Part shown: piece by piece, positions 1 through 8,787 of the stretch
Position numbering within the stretch: the stretch's first letter is position 1
Layout of the letters: each line of letters opens with the position of its first letter
Source of the DNA: Clostridia bacterium
GTDB taxonomy: Bacteria; Bacillota; Clostridia; Christensenellales; UBA3700
Reading direction: 5' to 3'
Assembly (NCBI GenBank): GCA_029060065.1
Contig: JAIDUT010000038.1
Location: 1-32,634 of the forward strand
Length of the DNA stretch: 32,634 nucleotides
Made by a program: the position numbers and the translations under genes
Notes under the pieces: generated by a model
Database searches by the model: none
What the model saw: only the letters and a program-made list of their open reading frames with translations
What the model was told of the DNA's origin: nothing

Positions 1-522
1 GCAAGAAAGTTGGGCAGAACAGCCGAAGAAAGAATGGCCATAATTAGAAATCAAGCCTCAGAACTATTGTGGTACGGTTCAATCGAGACCACTGTTGATA
101 GAGCAAAAGAGGTAAGAAGTTATGCCGAGAGCATGTTAACTCTCGCTATAAATACTTATGAAGATACTGTAAAGGTTCAAAAGACCGTAACCAACGACAA
201 GGGTGAAAAGGTCGTTATGGAGTTCGTAAACGACGGTCCTAGAAAGTTGGCTGCAAGAAGAAAACTTATGGCAAGCCTTAGAGATCTTCAAGAAATCAAG
301 GGCGACGGCGAAAGCAAGTCGGCTTACAAGGAGAGAACTAAAGACGTTAAGCATCCGCTTATCGAGAAGATTTTCAGAGAGCACGCAGTATTCTACGCAG
401 ACAGAGCTAACAAGCTCGGTCAAAAAGGCGGATATACTCGCATAATCAGACTTGGTCAAAGACGTGGCGACGGCGCTGAAATGGCAAAGTTGGAGCTTGT
501 AAGAAATACCGAAAAGAAGTAA
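1..522 (+). CDS. rplQ: 50S ribosomal protein L17, 5'-truncated by window start
   Basis: Reading frame open from base 1 (A-R-K-L-G-R-T-AEERMAIIRNQASELLWYGSIETT...), matching the L17 N-terminal pattern RKLGRTxxHRxAxLRN and C-terminal GGYTRIIRLGQRRGDGAEMA. The TTG at 10 is probably not the true start. Confidence 0.96.
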   Translation, partial: ARKLGRTAEERMAIIRNQASELLWYGSIETTVDRAKEVRSYAESMLTLAINTYEDTVKVQKTVTNDKGEKVVMEFVNDGPRKLAARRKLMASLRDLQEIKGDGESKSAYKERTKDVKHPLIEKIFREHAVFYADRANKLGQKGGYTRIIRLGQRRGDGAEMAKLELVRNTEKK

Positions 523-543
523 AATATCGGATAAACAATTTAT

Positions 544-578
544 ATAAAGCGTTTCGTCAGGAACGCTTTATTTTTTTC
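544..578 (+). terminator. Rho-independent terminator after rplQ
   Basis: Inverted repeat ataaagcgtt/aacgctttat with loop tcgtcagg followed by a T-run. Confidence 0.85.
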
Positions 579-586
579 TTTTACTA

Positions 587-615
587 TTGAAATTATTAAA
601 TGCGTATGATATAAT
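587..615 (+). promoter_or_regulatory. sigma70/SigA-type promoter for the 622 lipoprotein
   Basis: TTGAAA (587-592), 17-nt spacer, TATAAT (610-615), then 6 nt to ATG at 622. Confidence 0.75.
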
Positions 616-621
616 AACTAT

Positions 622-1092
622 ATGAAAAAAGTTATTATATTACTTTCAAGCGTAATTTTAATATTTTCAATTTTTTTAATGGGATGCAGTGGCGTTGATA
701 TAGCGTTTACATCGTATTCTTTGAAACCAATTGAGGATTTTAATTCTAATAATTTAGGTATAGACTTTGGTAATATAGTTAGTTCAAGAGAAGAGCTAAT
801 TGGGTTTTACAACAAAGCAATTTTTGTTAGTGTTGATAAGCAAAGTGAATTAGATAAATATGATGATAGCTATTTTGAGAATAAGTCATTATTAATTGTT
901 ATATTTGCAAGTGATAAAAATAGTAATAAAAGTATCAAATCCGTTTCAAGAAAAGACGACAATTTATGGATAACGCTAGAAACCACTAGCATGAAAGAAT
1001 TAAATGAAATTAGCAGATTTTTTATTGAGGTAAATAAAGAAGATGTATCTAATATAAAGGATATAAATTATAAGCAAATAACTATTATATAG
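622..1092 (+). CDS. small putative lipoprotein, unknown function
   Basis: 156 aa ORF; signal peptide MKKVIILLSSVILIFSIFLMGCSG with lipobox LMGC. Confidence 0.75.
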   Translation: MKKVIILLSSVILIFSIFLMGCSGVDIAFTSYSLKPIEDFNSNNLGIDFGNIVSSREELIGFYNKAIFVSVDKQSELDKYDDSYFENKSLLIVIFASDKNSNKSIKSVSRKDDNLWITLETTSMKELNEISRFFIEVNKEDVSNIKDINYKQITII

Positions 1093-1130
1093 TTTCTTCG
1101 TTTTTTGTTAAGTAAATATTTGCTTTGCTA

Positions 1131-1160
1131 TTGTCATTTAGAAAAATCGTGTGCTATAAT
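1131..1160 (+). promoter_or_regulatory. promoter for the alpha/beta hydrolase
   Basis: TTGTCA (1131-1136), 18-nt spacer, TATAAT (1155-1160), then 6 nt to ATG at 1167. Confidence 0.7.
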
Positions 1161-1166
1161 GAATAT

Positions 1167-2237
1167 ATGAAGAAGAATAATAAGTTTTTGGAATTTTTGA
1201 TAATACTAGTCTACGGAGTCTTTGCGATAACTATCGTAATACCTATGATAGCTACTGCAGTAATCTTCAAGTTTGTATTCGGTAGACGCGTCAACAAGAC
1301 GATACACCATTTGACGCTTGACGATTACCCAAACCTCAAGACGTATCCCGTCAAGTTTAAGAGCGGGAAGAATAATCTTGCATCGTACTTTGTCGTCGAT
1401 AAAGACGTCAAAGAGTATAAGGCAGTACTAATAGTTGCGCATGGCATAGGCTGTTCAAGAGCCGGATATCTCAATAGATACGATTATTTTGCAAGAAAGG
1501 GATATCTTGTATTTGCTTTTGACTGCACGGGTACTTTCGAAAGCGAGGGGAAGGGCTTGAAAGGACTTACGCAATCTCAAGTCGATTTGGATAACGCTAT
1601 AAAATATCTCGACAGCCTGCCGGAACTTAAAAAGTATAAATTATTGGCGTACGGACACAGCTGGGGAGGCTACGGATTGGCAAGCGAACTCAATAGCAAG
1701 ACTGCTCAGAAGTTGTGCGGAGCTGCTACGCTGTCGGGCTTTAACGATATTTGGGGCATTTGCAAATTCCAAATGTCTAGATTTGCAGGCAAAGCCGTAG
1801 TATTGGCAAAGCCGTGGGCTTATCTGCATTATTTCTTGCTCTACGGCAAGAGAGGACTTTATAAGGGCATTGACGGAGTAAATAAGTACAAGGGACCTGT
1901 ACTCGTTATGCACAGTACGGATGACAAGACGGTGCCGTACGACAGTTCTGTAGCTATACACTATAAGAAGAATACCAATCCACAGGCTAAATTCGTAATT
2001 TTGGACGATAGAGGACATACGCTTTCGCGTCCGCCTGAGGTCGAGCAGGAAATCAAAAGGCTTCATAAGGGTAAAAAGACCCAACTTTCGCTTGGCAAGA
2101 GCAATATATTTGAGTATAACGTCAACGTAGGATATGAATACTGCGAAAGAATGACTGTATTTGCCATTGACGAAGAGTTTATGGACCAAATCGACGAGTT
2201 CTTTATGGGCGTACTTAGCGAAAGCGCCTCTAATTAA
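1167..2237 (+). CDS. alpha/beta hydrolase with N-terminal membrane anchor
   Basis: Oxyanion region VAHGIGCSRAGY, nucleophile elbow GHSWGG, C-terminal VMHSTDDKTVPYDSS and DRGHTLSRP; N-terminal hydrophobic helix. Start moved from ORF-track 1125 to ATG 1167, as the promoter -10 lies inside the longer ORF. Confidence 0.85.
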   Translation: MKKNNKFLEFLIILVYGVFAITIVIPMIATAVIFKFVFGRRVNKTIHHLTLDDYPNLKTYPVKFKSGKNNLASYFVVDKDVKEYKAVLIVAHGIGCSRAGYLNRYDYFARKGYLVFAFDCTGTFESEGKGLKGLTQSQVDLDNAIKYLDSLPELKKYKLLAYGHSWGGYGLASELNSKTAQKLCGAATLSGFNDIWGICKFQMSRFAGKAVVLAKPWAYLHYFLLYGKRGLYKGIDGVNKYKGPVLVMHSTDDKTVPYDSSVAIHYKKNTNPQAKFVILDDRGHTLSRPPEVEQEIKRLHKGKKTQLSLGKSNIFEYNVNVGYEYCERMTVFAIDEEFMDQIDEFFMGVLSESASN

Positions 2238-2296
2238 GTCTTATAATTTTGTCTACGTCACTTAATACGGTTTCTTAAAGCGGAGGATAAATTAGC

Positions 2297-2737
2297 TTGA
2301 TAAACGTATATCTTATCAAATATACCGACTTGCAAGAAGCCAAAGAGCGAATTTTATTTGAGTACTCTAAGGTCAAAGGCAATACTTATACGATTGAATA
2401 TTTGCCTAACGGCGCTCCGCGGTTGGTTGTAAATTCCATTACCAAAGGATACGTTTCAATTAGTCACACGGACGGCTTGCTCGCAATGGCATTTTGCGAC
2501 GATAAGGTTGGAATAGATATCGAGCGAGCAGACAGAGCGATATCTTCAAAGATAGCCAAAAGCATTGAGGATTGGACTAGAATCGAAGCGTATGCTAAAT
2601 GGATAGGGAAGGGACTTTCAAAAGACATTCTTTACGGAAAGATATCCGATGATATTATATCTACGATAAAATGGCAGGAATACGTGATAAGCGTCTGCTC
2701 GCAATGTCAAAGCGTAGAGATAATACAATTATGTTGA
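2297..2737 (+). CDS. small Sfp-type 4'-phosphopantetheinyl transferase superfamily protein
   Basis: Motifs SISHTDGLLAMAF, VGIDIE and WTRIEAYAKWIGKGL; TTG start with upstream GGAGGA (2282-2287); lies directly upstream of an acyl carrier protein. Confidence 0.8.
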   Translation: MINVYLIKYTDLQEAKERILFEYSKVKGNTYTIEYLPNGAPRLVVNSITKGYVSISHTDGLLAMAFCDDKVGIDIERADRAISSKIAKSIEDWTRIEAYAKWIGKGLSKDILYGKISDDIISTIKWQEYVISVCSQCQSVEIIQLC

Positions 2738-2762
2738 CAAAGTTTACATATAATGATATAAT
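2734..2762 (+). promoter_or_regulatory. consensus promoter for acyl carrier protein
   Basis: TTGACA (2734-2739), 17-nt spacer, TATAAT (2757-2762). The -35 overlaps the PPTase stop codon. Confidence 0.85.
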
Positions 2763-2794
2763 ATGAACGTATTAAAACATCGAGGGAGAATATT

Positions 2795-3022
2795 ATGGTA
2801 CTTAACAAATTAAGTAAAATTATAGCAGATCAACTCAGCATGGAGCAAAGCCAAATTACTAACGATACTTCGCTTAGAGAAGATTTGCAGGCAGACTCTC
2901 TTGATATAGTTGAGATTATTATGTCAATAGAAGAAGAATTCGGTATTCAAGTTGATGACGACGACGCCTTAACTTTCAAGACAGTCGGCGACGTAGTTAA
3001 GTATATCGAAAAATTGATGTAA
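2795..3022 (+). CDS. acpP: acyl carrier protein
   Basis: 75 aa with phosphopantetheine site LQADSLDIVEIIMSIEEEFGIQVDDDDA; RBS gggag. Confidence 0.95.
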   Translation: MVLNKLSKIIADQLSMEQSQITNDTSLREDLQADSLDIVEIIMSIEEEFGIQVDDDDALTFKTVGDVVKYIEKLM

Positions 3023-3043
3023 GACAATTGAAATGCAATAAAT

Positions 3044-3076
3044 AAAAAACGCGAGTTTGGCAACTCCGTTTTTTTA
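3044..3076 (+). terminator. Rho-independent terminator after acp
   Basis: aaaaacg-c-gagtt/aactc-cgttttt stem with T-run. Confidence 0.75.
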
Positions 3077-3101
3077 TTATGCCTAAAGTTGAAAGAGAAT
3101 T

Positions 3102-3890
3102 ATGAAACAGTATATCGTTGACGTTTTTGCGGATAAAAATTTTAGAGGGAATCAAGCTGCAGTATGCGTATTAGACAAGTGGCTATCTGAAGAACTCATG
3201 CAGAATATAGCAAAAGAAAACAATTTTTCCGAAACATCGTTTGCAGTAAAGAAAGGTCATGATTATGAATTGCGTTGGTTTACTCCCGGCGGAGAAATTG
3301 ACTTTTGCGGACATGCGACGTTGGGAACAGCGTATGTCATAAATAGATTTTACGATACAAATCGAGATACCATCAAGTTTATGACGGCGCATGGAGAATT
3401 GCTACTTAAGATAAAAGACGGAATAGTAAATATGACGGCTACTGCATACCCGCTCAACAAGATTGCGATTACGTCCGATATGATAAAGGCAATAGGAGTG
3501 ACACCTAAATTAGCGTATAAAGCAAGAGATTTGATGTTTGTATTGAATTCGCAGTATGAAGTGGAAAATCTCAACATCGATATTCAACAGTTGAAAAAAC
3601 TTGATGCGGTATGCGTGGCAGTTACTGCAAAAGGGGAGGAGTATGACTGCGTATCCAGAGTCTTTGCTCCTCAATTAGACGTCATCGAGGATTCGGTTAC
3701 CGGTTCTACGCACTGTATGATTGCGCCCTATTGGGCTAAGGTGTTGAATAAAAAACAATTGATAGCTTATCAGGCCTCGGAGAGAAGCGGAATAATATAT
3801 GCAAATGTAGAGGGTAAAATCGTCAATATAGCGGGAAAAGTCGTAATGTATAGTATTGCCGATATATTGTCGGACTGCAAGTTATTTTGA
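3102..3890 (+). CDS. PhzF-family phenazine biosynthesis-like protein/isomerase
   Basis: MKQYIVDVFADKNFRGNQAAVCVL, NNFSETSF, LRWFTPGGEIDFCGHATLGTAYV, DSVTGSTHCMIAPYW are PhzF family motifs. Confidence 0.9.
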   Translation: MKQYIVDVFADKNFRGNQAAVCVLDKWLSEELMQNIAKENNFSETSFAVKKGHDYELRWFTPGGEIDFCGHATLGTAYVINRFYDTNRDTIKFMTAHGELLLKIKDGIVNMTATAYPLNKIAITSDMIKAIGVTPKLAYKARDLMFVLNSQYEVENLNIDIQQLKKLDAVCVAVTAKGEEYDCVSRVFAPQLDVIEDSVTGSTHCMIAPYWAKVLNKKQLIAYQASERSGIIYANVEGKIVNIAGKVVMYSIADILSDCKLF

Positions 3891-3960
3891 CGTCGTATAA
3901 TCTAATTATATATAAAATATGCCTAAGGTTTAATTAAGCGGAAAGGCTCCTTTACCCGTA

Positions 3961-3995
3961 TCTGCGCCGTTGAAAACTCAACGGCGCAGTTTTTG
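3961..3995 (+). terminator. Rho-independent terminator after the PhzF gene
   Basis: ctgcgccgttga/tcaacggcgcag perfect stem followed by ttttt. Confidence 0.85.
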
Positions 3996-3999
3996 TAAT

Positions 4000-5064
4000 T
4001 TAGATATTCTTGATTATTAAGTCGGTCATTTCTCTTGTGCCAAGCACTTCGCGACCTTCTTCTCTCAAGTCTGCCGTTCTAGCTCCGCTGTTGAGAGTTT
4101 TTTCGACGGCTTTTTCTATAGCGTCGCCCTCTTCCATGAGGTTAAAAGCATATTTAAGCATCATTGACGCAGAGAGTATAGTAGCAATAGGATTGGCGAT
4201 ATTCTTGCCTGCAATAGTCGGCGCAGAGCCGTGTATAGGCTCGTAAAGTCCTCTCGTGGTTTCGTTTATCGAAGCCGAGGCAAGTATGCCTATACTGCCC
4301 ACACATTGCGACGCAAGGTCGGAGAGAATATCTCCGAATAGATTGCCCGTAACTACTACGTCGAATTGAGACGGTTCTCTTACGAGTTGCATAGCCATAT
4401 TGTCTACCAGTACGTCTTCAAGAATTACGTCGGGGTAATCCTCATGAATTTCGTGTACAACTTTTCTCCATACGCCTGAAGTCTTGAGTACGTTTGCTTT
4501 GTCTACGGAAGACACCTTACCGCGTCTTTTTTGGGCAAGCTCAAATGCCGTACGGCAGATTCTCTCTATTTCCAACTCGCCGTAAGCCATCACGTCGTAG
4601 CCTTCTCTTCCCATCTTGCCTTCTCTCACGCCCTTTTCGCCGAAGTAAATACCGCCGATAAGTTCTCTTACCACCATGATATCAATGTTCTTCGGATTCT
4701 TAAGAGGGCATACGCTCTTGAGCGCGTCAAACATCTTTGCGGGACGCAAGTTAGCGTAGAGTTCCATTGCCTTTCTTACGCCAAGCAAAGCTCTTTCAGG
4801 GCGAAGTTCATAGGGGAGATTGTCGTATTGCGGACCGCCTACTGCGCCAAGAAGCACGCTATCGCTGTTAAGGCAGATTTCAAGACTTTCTTTTGGCAAA
4901 GGCTCGCCGTATTTGTCGTACGCGCAACCGCCACATATACTTTCGGTAAAGTTAAATTTGTGATTATATCTCTCTCCGATTTTTGTCAAAACGTTCATTG
5001 CTGAGGCGGTAACTTCCGGACCTATTCCGTCGCCTTTGATTACCGCTATATTAAAGGTACTCAT
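4000..5064 (-). CDS. leuB: 3-isopropylmalate dehydrogenase
   Basis: MSTFNIAVIKGDGIGPEV, LLGAVGGPQYD, RPERALLGVRK, DNMAMQLV, GNLFGDILSDLASQ, YEPIHGSAPTIAGKNIANP. Confidence 0.97.
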   Translation of the reverse strand: MSTFNIAVIKGDGIGPEVTASAMNVLTKIGERYNHKFNFTESICGGCAYDKYGEPLPKESLEICLNSDSVLLGAVGGPQYDNLPYELRPERALLGVRKAMELYANLRPAKMFDALKSVCPLKNPKNIDIMVVRELIGGIYFGEKGVREGKMGREGYDVMAYGELEIERICRTAFELAQKRRGKVSSVDKANVLKTSGVWRKVVHEIHEDYPDVILEDVLVDNMAMQLVREPSQFDVVVTGNLFGDILSDLASQCVGSIGILASASINETTRGLYEPIHGSAPTIAGKNIANPIATILSASMMLKYAFNLMEEGDAIEKAVEKTLNSGARTADLREEGREVLGTREMTDLIIKNI

Positions 5065-5078
5065 ATAATTATTTACTC

Positions 5079-5567
5079 CTAAATCTTTTTAGCTTTTATT
5101 GCGTTGATAAGTCCACCGCACTCAATTATGTTTTGAATGAACTTAGGAAAGGGTTGAGCTTGATACGTCTTACCGCTAGTCAAATTGGTAATTACGCCGG
5201 TGTCTACGTCCACACTCACTTCGTCTCCTTTGTTTATGCCGTCAACTGCTTCGGGACATTCAAGAATATATAGACCGATGTTGAGCGCGTTTCTATAGAA
5301 TATTCTTGCAAATGACTTAGCTATTACTATCGACACTCCGCAACCTTTGATTGCGATCGGAGCGTGTTCTCTTGAAGAACCGCAACCGAAGTTCTTTCCG
5401 GCAACAACTATATCTCCCTCTTTTACTTCCTTGTAAAATTCAGGATTGGTATATTCCATACAGTGTTTTGCCAGTTCTTTTGGGTCAAAAGTCGAGAGAT
5501 ACGTAGCTGGTACTATTATATCGGTATCTATGTCATCACCGAACTTAAAAACTTTTCCTTTCAACAT
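5079..5567 (-). CDS. leuD: 3-isopropylmalate dehydratase small subunit
   Basis: [48 protein letters not shown] overlaps the leuC stop. Confidence 0.96.
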   Translation of the reverse strand: MLKGKVFKFGDDIDTDIIVPATYLSTFDPKELAKHCMEYTNPEFYKEVKEGDIVVAGKNFGCGSSREHAPIAIKGCGVSIVIAKSFARIFYRNALNIGLYILECPEAVDGINKGDEVSVDVDTGVITNLTSGKTYQAQPFPKFIQNIIECGGLINAIKAKKI

Positions 5568-5569
5568 AA

Positions 5570-6859
5570 TTACACCTCCAATTTGCTTTCGCAGGTAAGT
5601 TTGCCAGCAATCGCGCTTGCCATTGCGGTAGCGGGGGAAGCAAGATAAATATAACTGTCTTTAGCGCCCATTCTGCCTATGAAGTTACGGTTGGTAGTCG
5701 TCACAGCCACTTCACCGCTTGCGAGAATTCCCATATGTCCGCCAAGACAAGGACCGCAGGTCGGGGTAGATACGATTGCTCCGCCCTCGATAAATGTCTT
5801 GATATAGCCCTTTTTCATAGCGTCAAGATAAATCTTGTTGGTAGCGGGAATAATTATAGTACGCACGTTAGGATTGACCTTTTTGCCTTTAAGAACTCGC
5901 GCCGCAGAAGCAAGGTCTGAAAGTCTGCCGTTGGTACAAGATCCTATTATCACTTGGTCGATGACGATATCTTCTTTGACATCTTCTACAGCTTTGGTAT
6001 TTGACGGCAAGTGCGGGAAAGCTACGGTTGGCTTAATACTCGACAGGTCGATATCTATTATTTGCTCATACGCTTCGTCGTCGCCAGATTCCATTGGTTC
6101 AAAAGTCTTACCGCAAGTAGCTTTGACGTATTTTTGCGTAATCTCATCGACGGGGAATACTCCGTTCTTTGCTCCGCATTCGATAGCCATATTACAGATT
6201 GTGAATCTGTCGTCCATTGTCATATACTTAACGCCTTCGCCTGCAAATTCAATAGATTTATATAGAGCGCCGTCTACTCCGATCATACCTATGATATGAA
6301 GTATAACGTCTTTACCGGATATATACTTGCTTGGTTTGCCAATTAAATTGAACTTAATAGCAGAGGGTACTTTAAGCCATACCTTGCCGGAAAGCATTAT
6401 GCCTGCGATGTCGGTACTGCCGACGCCGGTAGAAAAAGCGCCGAGCGCGCCGTATGTACATGTGTGCGAATCTGCGCCAATAACTATAGACCAAGGCTTT
6501 GCAATGCCTTTTTCGGGTAGCAAAGCATGTTCAATGCCCATAGTGCCTACATCAAAGAAGTTCTTGACACCTTCAGCTCTTGCAAAAGCTCTTACGCACT
6601 TACATTGCTCGGCAGATTGAATATCTCTGTTGGGAGTAAAGTGGTCAAGTACGAACGTAACTTTATCCGCGTCGTAAAGTTTCCCGTCCGCCTTGTTAAA
6701 TACGTCGATAGCCACCGGCGCAGTAACGTCGTTGGAGAGAGCAGTGTCTACTTCCACTAAAGTAAGAGTTCCTGCGGAGAGAGCAGTTACTGCCTCTTCA
6801 AAAGGCATACCGAGTTTTTTAGCCAGAATTTTTTGAGTCATTGTCAATTTCATAGCCAA
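5570..6859 (-). CDS. leuC: 3-isopropylmalate dehydratase large subunit
   Basis: [61 protein letters not shown] aconitase-family motifs; SD AGGAGG upstream. Confidence 0.97.
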   Translation of the reverse strand: MAMKLTMTQKILAKKLGMPFEEAVTALSAGTLTLVEVDTALSNDVTAPVAIDVFNKADGKLYDADKVTFVLDHFTPNRDIQSAEQCKCVRAFARAEGVKNFFDVGTMGIEHALLPEKGIAKPWSIVIGADSHTCTYGALGAFSTGVGSTDIAGIMLSGKVWLKVPSAIKFNLIGKPSKYISGKDVILHIIGMIGVDGALYKSIEFAGEGVKYMTMDDRFTICNMAIECGAKNGVFPVDEITQKYVKATCGKTFEPMESGDDEAYEQIIDIDLSSIKPTVAFPHLPSNTKAVEDVKEDIVIDQVIIGSCTNGRLSDLASAARVLKGKKVNPNVRTIIIPATNKIYLDAMKKGYIKTFIEGGAIVSTPTCGPCLGGHMGILASGEVAVTTTNRNFIGRMGAKDSYIYLASPATAMASAIAGKLTCESKLEV

Positions 6860-6883
6860 ACCTCCTTAGACTAAAATATAGAT

Positions 6884-8629
6884 TTAATAATTGTATACGT
6901 GTTTTTTCTTCTTCGCGACGACGATTAATGTCACCGCAATAGCTATCGCTATTACCACACACGGGATAGTGATTACCAAAACAAGTTGCCACGACGTAAG
7001 GCCAGAAGCCTTAACGTTGGCAGTCCTAACGTATGCAGTTTTGCCCTCATAGTATACAGCCGTCCACTGGCTTTTTTTGTTGAATTTTTCTTTGAGATAT
7101 ACTTGAGTGCCCTCGGCTAGTTGAGCCACTTCTATAGCGTCTTCTTCGTTTTCAAAAGGCAATGCGTAAAGAGTTATATACTGTCCTAATTTTTTTGAAG
7201 TTAGTTTTACTGACTTTGATAGCGACGGCGCATAAAGCTCTGTATATTTCGAAACATCAACTGTTTGTATATATCCGTATATCGTCTTGCCCTTGTCTAC
7301 AAAGCCGACTTTATACCAACCCCAGGAGAAGTTGCCGTCCTGTCCGACATTGTCAATGAATACAAGTTGCATATTTATTGGAGCATCGAGGAGTTTCTCG
7401 CTTCCTGCGCCAACGAACGGATATTTGTATATAGCCGTATTTGGGTGAAGAGGTTGTAAAAACGAGCCGTGCTGACATTCTTCTTTAGCAGGACATAAAG
7501 TAATGTTTGCCGTCTTCTTGATATAACCGTATTGAGTTTTTCCCTCTTGAGCGTCATTATAGTATACATAAAGATAGTCGTCTCTTTCGCTCAAAGCAAT
7601 AAAATAGCTACTGCTTGGAATAATTCCCATTCTCTGCAAATGTCTTGGGGAAGAGTATAGCGTAACGTCAGCTCCGGCCTTGTATAGTTTGACAATATCG
7701 TATTCGGTTGGATGAGTATACACGTTGTTGTCAAAACATCCGTAGTATTCGAGATTGCCACCCGAATAGACGTACACATTGACGGCGTTGATATTGGATT
7801 TCGTGTAGACGTAATTAATATCGTTTACGCTGTCGTATGCCGAGCAAATTCTGCCGTTTGCATTAAGTCCGTCTGTTGTCAAGGTAGAAATCGAAGATGT
7901 GGATTTATCGTAATGATACACGCCGTTTGCGTTCAGAAGCAATATTTGACCGTTACTTACGCTTATGTCTATATAATCTCCCGTTCTTTTGTGGAAACTT
8001 GACAAGTCCGGGTAATCAAAGTTTTGTTCGTCTATTACGTAGAGGTCTCCGTCGATAATGCAATATAATACATTGTCATCAATGACAAAATCTTTGACGT
8101 CTTTATATAAACCGTCGATTAGACCTGTATTGGAAATAAAGAACGCGGAATTGCTTACATTGGGGTCTAGGGAAATAGAATTGACCTTATTGGTTTCCAT
8201 TGCGAAAAACTCGCCGTTTTGGTTGGCGTAAATACTTACGACGTAATTGAGAAATATATCCGTGGGGGTATAGCTGGTTACTTTTGCTATGCGCATATCG
8301 TTATACTCATACGCCCAAAGATATTTTTCATCTCCATTCTGGGCAAGCGCCAGTATATGCGTAGAGTTCATAGCAATATCCAAAAAGCCGTCGAATTGGC
8401 TTTTCTCTTCAAAACCCAACAATTTATTATCCTTGGCAAGATAAACACTTTTGCCGTTGGTGTAGGCAAAATAATCGCCGTAAGCCGTAAGCAAACTATC
8501 GTCTGCCAATGATACCAGTACGTCTACGTTTTCAGCGTTTGCCACGTCTTTCGCAGTAAATACGCCTACAAAACACAAGACTAAAGTCAAGCACAATATT
8601 ACGTATAAGCCAAAGATTTTTATTTTCAT
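6884..8629 (-). CDS. surface-anchored protein of unknown function: signal peptide, propeller-like beta-repeats, SH3b-like modules, C-terminal TM
   Basis: N-terminal signal; repeats such as YLWAYEYNDMRIAKV and LYCIIDGDLYVIDEQ; SH3b-like VYLKEKFNKKSQWTAVYYEGKTAYVRTANVK; TM WQLVLVITIPCVVIAIAIAVTLIVV then KKKKH. Confidence 0.7.
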   Translation of the reverse strand: MKIKIFGLYVILCLTLVLCFVGVFTAKDVANAENVDVLVSLADDSLLTAYGDYFAYTNGKSVYLAKDNKLLGFEEKSQFDGFLDIAMNSTHILALAQNGDEKYLWAYEYNDMRIAKVTSYTPTDIFLNYVVSIYANQNGEFFAMETNKVNSISLDPNVSNSAFFISNTGLIDGLYKDVKDFVIDDNVLYCIIDGDLYVIDEQNFDYPDLSSFHKRTGDYIDISVSNGQILLLNANGVYHYDKSTSSISTLTTDGLNANGRICSAYDSVNDINYVYTKSNINAVNVYVYSGGNLEYYGCFDNNVYTHPTEYDIVKLYKAGADVTLYSSPRHLQRMGIIPSSSYFIALSERDDYLYVYYNDAQEGKTQYGYIKKTANITLCPAKEECQHGSFLQPLHPNTAIYKYPFVGAGSEKLLDAPINMQLVFIDNVGQDGNFSWGWYKVGFVDKGKTIYGYIQTVDVSKYTELYAPSLSKSVKLTSKKLGQYITLYALPFENEEDAIEVAQLAEGTQVYLKEKFNKKSQWTAVYYEGKTAYVRTANVKASGLTSWQLVLVITIPCVVIAIAIAVTLIVVAKKKKHVYNY

Positions 8630-8635
8630 AAAAGT

Positions 8636-8664
8636 ATTATAACATACTTTAATTAAAAATTAAA
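8636..8664 (-). promoter_or_regulatory. promoter for the SH3/propeller surface protein
   Basis: Minus-strand TATAAT (8636-8641), 6 nt upstream of the ATG (8627-8629); the -35 is weak (TTTAAT-like). Confidence 0.5.
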
Positions 8665-8787
8665 ACAAAAAAATACATCATAATAAAGAAATATAATAAA
8701 GAAAGATTGAAAATCGGTGATAATTATGCTAAACTGTATTTGGAAATTAATGACCATGCGAGAATTATAGATATATATAAGGAATTT

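Noticed and set aside
1641-2189. 182-aa minus-strand ORF
   Set aside because: Antisense to the alpha/beta hydrolase whose motifs are clear.
5835-6299. 154-aa plus-strand ORF inside leuC
   Set aside because: Antisense shadow of leuC; no support.
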